Positions 59,629-64,000 of a stretch of DNA of 64,000 bases are shown here, piece after piece (position 1 is the first letter of the stretch; each line of letters opens with the position of its first letter). The stretch covers positions 1 to 64,000 of the forward strand of contig CAUYLG010059265.1 in assembly GCA_963573385.1 (NCBI GenBank). Reading direction: 5' to 3'. The notes beneath the pieces are model-generated. The model saw only the letters and a list, made by a program, of their open reading frames with translations. It was not told where the DNA came from and searched no databases. The translations under genes were made by a program, and so were the position numbers. The stretch comes from Cacajao melanocephalus (Eukaryota > Chordata > Mammalia > Primates > Pitheciidae).

Positions 59629-60000
59629 TGCTGTAGACTGGATGTTTGCATCCCCATGAAATACATATGTTAAAACCGAATTCCCAATATCCTGGTATTT
59701 TGAGGTAGGGCCTTTTGAATGTAATTAGGTTATGAGGATGAGAACCTCATAAATGAGATTCATGCCCCTATAAAAGAGATGCTGGAGGCTGGAAAGCTCC
59801 CTTGCCTTTTTTGCTATGTGGGGATGCAACAAGAAAATGGCTGTTTATGAACCAGGAAGCAGGCCCACATCAGAAACGAAAACTCTCAATGCTTTGATCT
59901 TGAACTTCCCAGCCTCCAGAAATATGAGAAAGAAATTGGTGTTGTTTATAAGCCACCCAGTTTATGGTATTCTGTTGTAGCAGCTTGAACTTAATAAGAA
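59629..60000 (+). mobile_element. MLT1A-like LTR
   Basis: tgctgtagactggatgtttg, gcccctataaaagagatgct, atgaaccaggaagcaggccc, tcttgaacttcccagcctcc and taagccacccagtttatggt give a complete sense MLT1 LTR. It ends at the start of a second, reversed LTR. Confidence 0.92.
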
Positions 60001-60001
60001 A

Positions 60002-60440
60002 TGTGGTGTGTTCATTTTCTATGGCTGCTGTAAAAAGTTACCACAAACTTTGTAGCCTAAATAACAGAAAAATATTTTCTCATACTTCTGAAGGCCAGAA
60101 GTCCAAAATCAATATCACTGGGCTGAAATCGAGGTGTCATCAGGGCCGTGCTCCCTCTGGAGGTTCTAGGGGGAAATTTGCTTTTCTTTCCTCTTCCAGC
60201 TACTGGTGGCTGCCAGCATTCCTTGGTTTATAGTTGCGTCACTCCAGTCTCTGCCTCCATGGCTGTATCTTTTATTTAGCTTGTGCCTGTTTCTCTTCTA
60301 CCTCTGTGTCTTTCTTATAAGAACACTTATGATTGCATTTAGAGCCCACCTAGATAATTCAGGATGATGTCTCCATCTCACATGTCTTAGCCTAATTACA
60401 TTTGCATTTCTTTAAATATGTGGTAACATTTAAAGGACCT
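60002..60440 (-). mobile_element. MLT1D-like LTR, reversed
   Basis: ttctatggctgctgtaaaaa, cttctgaaggccagaagtcc, gctgccagcattccttggtt and tctccatctcacatgtctta are the reversed MLT1D order. It abuts the preceding LTR tail-to-tail. The 89-codon frame at 59964-60233 crosses the junction and is not a gene. Confidence 0.88.
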
Positions 60441-61816
60441 GTATTAACTGATATCTGGGTTGTTATTTAGCATACTACACAAAGTATCAGCGATTCCATA
60501 GTTGAGGGCTCCAGCGTAATAATCAAAGACATCAAAGAGATACTGCATTCTTCCCATTCATAATGTTAGTTCTTGTGTTATTTTCTATAAATTCTTCAGT
60601 AACTAATCACCTCAGAAAGAGGAAAACATTCCCCTGGTTTCTATCATAGCGGCCTTCTCTAAATAAGTAAAAACTCTTTTCACTTTTGCTTTATTCTTAG
60701 ATGATTTTGCCACATCTAATCTGGATCTGTTAAAACTGATAGCTCTGAAACCATTGTATAGGCTTTCACAGTTTACTAGGAATAACTGCCTGTCTAAAAT
60801 ATGATACAACAAATATTTAGGTGGCTCCATGTCATATAAGCTACTGTCTAATACTCTAGATAACTTGCAAGCTCCTCTCTCATTAACTCATCTCTACCAT
60901 AAGGCATATATTGATGTGCCAATGACAAGGAAGATAACTGACTGTAGGATTCTCCTACTCTCCTGTAAACATACACAAGCCATCTGCTCCTATAGAAAAC
61001 ATGAGGTCTTTAAAAATGGTATTATTACTAAAGCCACATTTCTTCAAATATGACTGTACATGTGTGTCTGCTTTACATTTTATCATTTTCTCTCATTCCA
61101 GGTTGAAAAAGACTCTGACTTTCAATTCATACTTTAGATATGGAAAAGCTAATTACAGTGTCACAAGTTCTGAATGTTATTGACACTGGCCATCTCTTAA
61201 ATAAGTGAAAATCAGTTGAAGTTAACAGTATCTTGTTGTGGCCTTTGTCTATTGAAGTGACCTCTAAATAGAATCCCATTTTATCCATTTCAGACTATAA
61301 CATACAGGGAGCATTTCTTGGGGTAATGCGTTTTGTAATAGGTAGAAAATTATTTAAAAATGTCTTCAGGATCTATTTTGTGCATACTCGCCCTTTATAA
61401 CTCAAAGTATATTTATTATAGTGGCTGAATTTTGAAATACAGTGAACTCTTTTGATAGATTTGTTTCAAGTGGATGAAAAGCATTATTATCACCAAACAC
61501 AGAAATGAGAATAAATCTAAATTTGACATTTCTTCTTGTCTAGATAGCGTTAGAAACATAAGCTGCAATGGTTGGTTCAATACGTTTAGTCAGCCTGATT
61601 ATTTTGGTCATCTGCAGGTGAAACTTTCTGTAACAGAAACTTGAAGTGGCTTATTTTGCTTTTAGCTTCTTAAAATAATAGAAAACTCTGCTTCGAGATG
61701 GCTTAACCTTTCTTTTTTACCTTGGCCTTCTTTGAGCAAATGTGTGAATGCAAGTTGAGCTTGGAGTTTCACTTTGTGGCTACAATGAAAGTAACAAGCT
61801 GAAAAGACATGCCAGG
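60441..61816. other. Unassigned interval
   Basis: Nothing recognised. Frames on both strands are short and domain-free. Confidence 0.3.
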
Positions 61817-62157
61817 TGATATGGTTTGGTGGTGTCTCCACCCAAATCTCATATTGTTATAGTTTCCATAATTCCCTCCTATCCTGGGAGAAAACCAGTG
61901 AGAGGTAATTGAATCATGGGCACAGTTCCCTTCATGCTGTTCTCATGACAGTGAGTGAGTTCTCAGGATATCTTATGGTGTCTTAACAGACTTCCTCCTT
62001 TGGTCAGCACTTTTCCTTCATGCTTCCCTTTAAAAAAAAATTGCCCTTCTTCCCCTCTGCCTACTGACATGATTGTAAGTTTCCTGAGGCCTTCCCAGTC
62101 TCAGGCCTACCCAGTCTCAGGTATTTTTTCATAGCAGAGTGAGAATGGACAAATACA
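61817..62157 (+). mobile_element. 5' LTR of a MaLR (THE1/MST-type) element
   Basis: Starts tgatatggtttggtggtgtc, has gagaggtaattgaatcatgg, gtgagtgagttctcaggata and gacatgattgtaagtttcct, and ends gagaatggacaaataca. At 341 bp it is near the expected size. The five bases before it (ccagg) would be the left target duplicate, but the right flank lies outside the window. Confidence 0.93.
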
Positions 62158-63686
62158 GTAAATTGGCACCAAGGTAGTGGGGCATTGTTCTAAAGATACT
62201 TGAAAATGTGGAAACCACTTTGGAAAAGCAGAGGTTGGAACAGTTTTGAGGGCTCAGGAGAAGACAAGAAAATGTGGGAAAGTTTGGAACTTCCTAGGGA
62301 CTTGTGGAATGACTTTGATCAAAATGCTAATAGTGATATGAAAAATGAAGTCCAGGCTAAAATGGTCTCAGATGGAGATTAGGAGCTTGTTGGGAACTGG
62401 AGTAAATGTCACTTTTGCTATGCAAAGAGACTAGCAGCAGTTTTTCCTTGCTCTAGAGATCTGTGGAACTTTGAACTTGAGAGAGATGATTTAGAGTACC
62501 TGGTGCAAGAAATATATAAGCAGCAAAGCATTCAAGAGGAAGAAGAGAATAAAAGTTTGGAAAATTTGCAGCCTGATGATGCAATAGAAAAGAAAACCTA
62601 TTTTTCTAAGAAGAAATATAAGCCCCCTGCAGAAATATGCATAAGTAACAAGGAACCAAATGATAATCACCAAGACAATGGGGGAAAACATCTCCAGAGC
62701 TTGTCAGAGACCTTCAAGTCATCCCCTTCCATCATAGACCTGGAGGCCTAGGAAGGAAAAATGGTTTCATGGGCTGGCCCCAGGAGCCTCTGCTCTATGC
62801 AGCCTTGGGACATGATGTCCCTGCTTTATGACCTGCATCCCAGTTGCTTCAGCTCCAGCCATGGCTAAAAGAAGCCAAAGTATGGCTCAGGTCATTGCTT
62901 CAGAGGGACAAGCCTTGTCAGTTTCCATGTGTTGTTGAAACTGTGGGTGCATAGAAGTCAAGAATTGAGGTTTGGGAACCTCACTTAGATTTCAGAGGAT
63001 GTATGTAAAAGCCTGAATGTCCACGCAGAAGTTTGCTGCAAGGGTGGAGCCCTCATAAAGAACCTCAGCTAGGGCAGTACTGAAGAGAAATGTGGGGTTG
63101 GAGTGCCCACAGAAAGTACCCATTGGGGCACTGCCCAGTGGTACTGTGAGAAGTGGGTCACTGTCCTCTAGACCCAAGAATGGTAGATCTATCAATAACT
63201 TGCCCCATGCACCTGGAAAAGCACTCAGTGCTAGCCTGTGAAAACAGCTGGGAGGGGGCTGTAACCTGCGAAGCCAAAAGCGCTGAGGTGTCCAAAGCTG
63301 TGAGAGCCTACTTCTTGCATCAGCGTGACCAAGATTGGAGACATAGAATCAAAGAAGATCATTTTGGAAATTTAAGGTTTAATGACTGACCTTTTGGATT
63401 TTAGATTTGCATGGGGACTGTAGTCCTTTGTTTTGGCCAATTTTCCTATTTGGAGGTGGTGTATTTACCCAATTCCTGTAACCCCATTGTATTTAGAAAG
63501 TGACAGTCTTGCTTTTGAATTTATAGGCTCATAGGTGGAAGGAACTTTCCTTGTCTCAGATGAGACTTTGGACTAGGGCTTTTAGATTAAGGCTGGAGTG
63601 AATTAAGACTTTAAGGACTGTTGAAAAAGCATGATTATATTTTGAAATTATGACGACATGAGATTTGGGAGGTGTGAGGGGTGGAA
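62158..63686 (+). mobile_element. Internal region of a MaLR (THE1/MST-type) element
   Basis: After the LTR comes aattggcaccaaggtagtgg, the usual MaLR primer-binding-side sequence. It is followed by ggaaagtttggaacttccta, gagagagatgatttagagta, cctcacttagatttcagagg and cttgccttgtctcag-like sequence near 63548-63560. This region is non-autonomous and lacks retroviral genes in MaLR elements. The frames at 62200-62382, 62503-62751 and 63153-63389 are short chance readings. Confidence 0.93.
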
Positions 63687-64000
63687 TGTTATGGTGTGGC
63701 TGTATCCCCACCAAAATCTCATCTTGAATTGTAGTTCCCATAATCCCCACGTGTTGTGGGAGAGCTCTAGTGGGAGGTAATTGCTTGGAAATGGTTCCTC
63801 CCATGCTAATTTCTTGATAGTGAGTGAGTTCTCACATGATCTGATGGTTTTATAAGAGGCATTTTCCCCTTTGCTTTGCACTTGCCCTTCCTGCTGCCCT
63901 GTGAAGAAGGTGCCTTTTTTCCCTTTCATTTTCTGCCATTATTATAAGTTTCCTGAAGGCTTTCCTAAGCCATAAGGAACCATGAGTCAATTAAACCTCT
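63687..64000 (+). mobile_element. 3' LTR of the MaLR element, cut by the window end
   Basis: Starts tgttatggtgtggctgtatc and has ccataatccccacgtgttgt, gtgagtgagttctcacatga and ttataagtttcctgaaggct. It runs off the window at cagtcaattaaacctct-type sequence. It clearly differs from the 5' LTR at many positions, so the element is old. Confidence 0.92.

Noticed and set aside
62200..63389. Possible retroviral gene remnants inside the MaLR element
   Set aside because: MaLR internal regions are non-autonomous and lack retroviral genes. The three short frames are in unrelated frames and show no retroviral motif.

Overview
The window looks like primate, most likely human, intergenic DNA. Alu elements, primate-type L1 3' ends, MaLR/THE1 LTRs, a MER20 and half of a MADE1 are all recognisable by eye. 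I found no protein-coding gene, no multi-exon gene model, no structural RNA gene and no CRISPR-like array. Open reading frames are short (none above about 120 codons), and most of the longer ones lie inside transposable elements, often antisense. No restored viral sequence is given; endogenous retroviral remnants are only described. Family names come from memory of consensus sequences, not from a search, so subfamily labels are tentative.

Layout. Positions 1-10,300 are a comparatively GC-richer, Alu-dense block. It holds seven full Alus, an old LTR-like repeat split by a Tigger-type MITE, an ERV1-type solo LTR, a reversed THE1 LTR, and an L1M interrupted by both an Alu and a second solo LTR with a clear CATG target duplication. 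It also holds L2 and MIR pieces and a reversed L1M. Positions 10,900-11,834 are an L1 3' end abutting a Tigger3-like element. From about 11,800 to 31,700 the sequence becomes strongly AT-rich, has no Alu, and carries mainly ancient L2, MIR and MER5-type relics, two reversed L1 3' ends and one reversed ERV1 LTR.

Positions 31,700-44,300 hold one Alu, a reversed LTR with internal tandem units, an L1M 3' end, an MLT1/MST LTR, and a 1.96-kb L1-ended composite bounded by a perfect 15-bp direct repeat. A reversed L1M follows, with its GC-rich 5' repeat region and a nested Alu-tail/CT-tract insertion, then L2, MLT1-type LTRs and a 92-bp tandem duplication. Positions 44,300-58,000 hold several microsatellites (including a TCTA array), MLT1 LTRs, L1 3' ends, MER20, a 190-bp tandem duplication with a partial inverted third copy nearby, and a twin-primed (5'-inverted) L1 with an 18-bp target duplication. 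Positions 59,629-60,440 are two LTRs abutting tail-to-tail. Positions 61,817-64,000 are a MaLR (THE1/MST-type) element with both LTRs, the second cut by the window edge.

I see no previously undescribed biological system. The features most worth a second look are structural: the duplication/inverted-copy cluster at 53.3-54.2 kb, the composite L1 at 36.4-38.4 kb, and the sharp repeat-landscape change near 10-12 kb.
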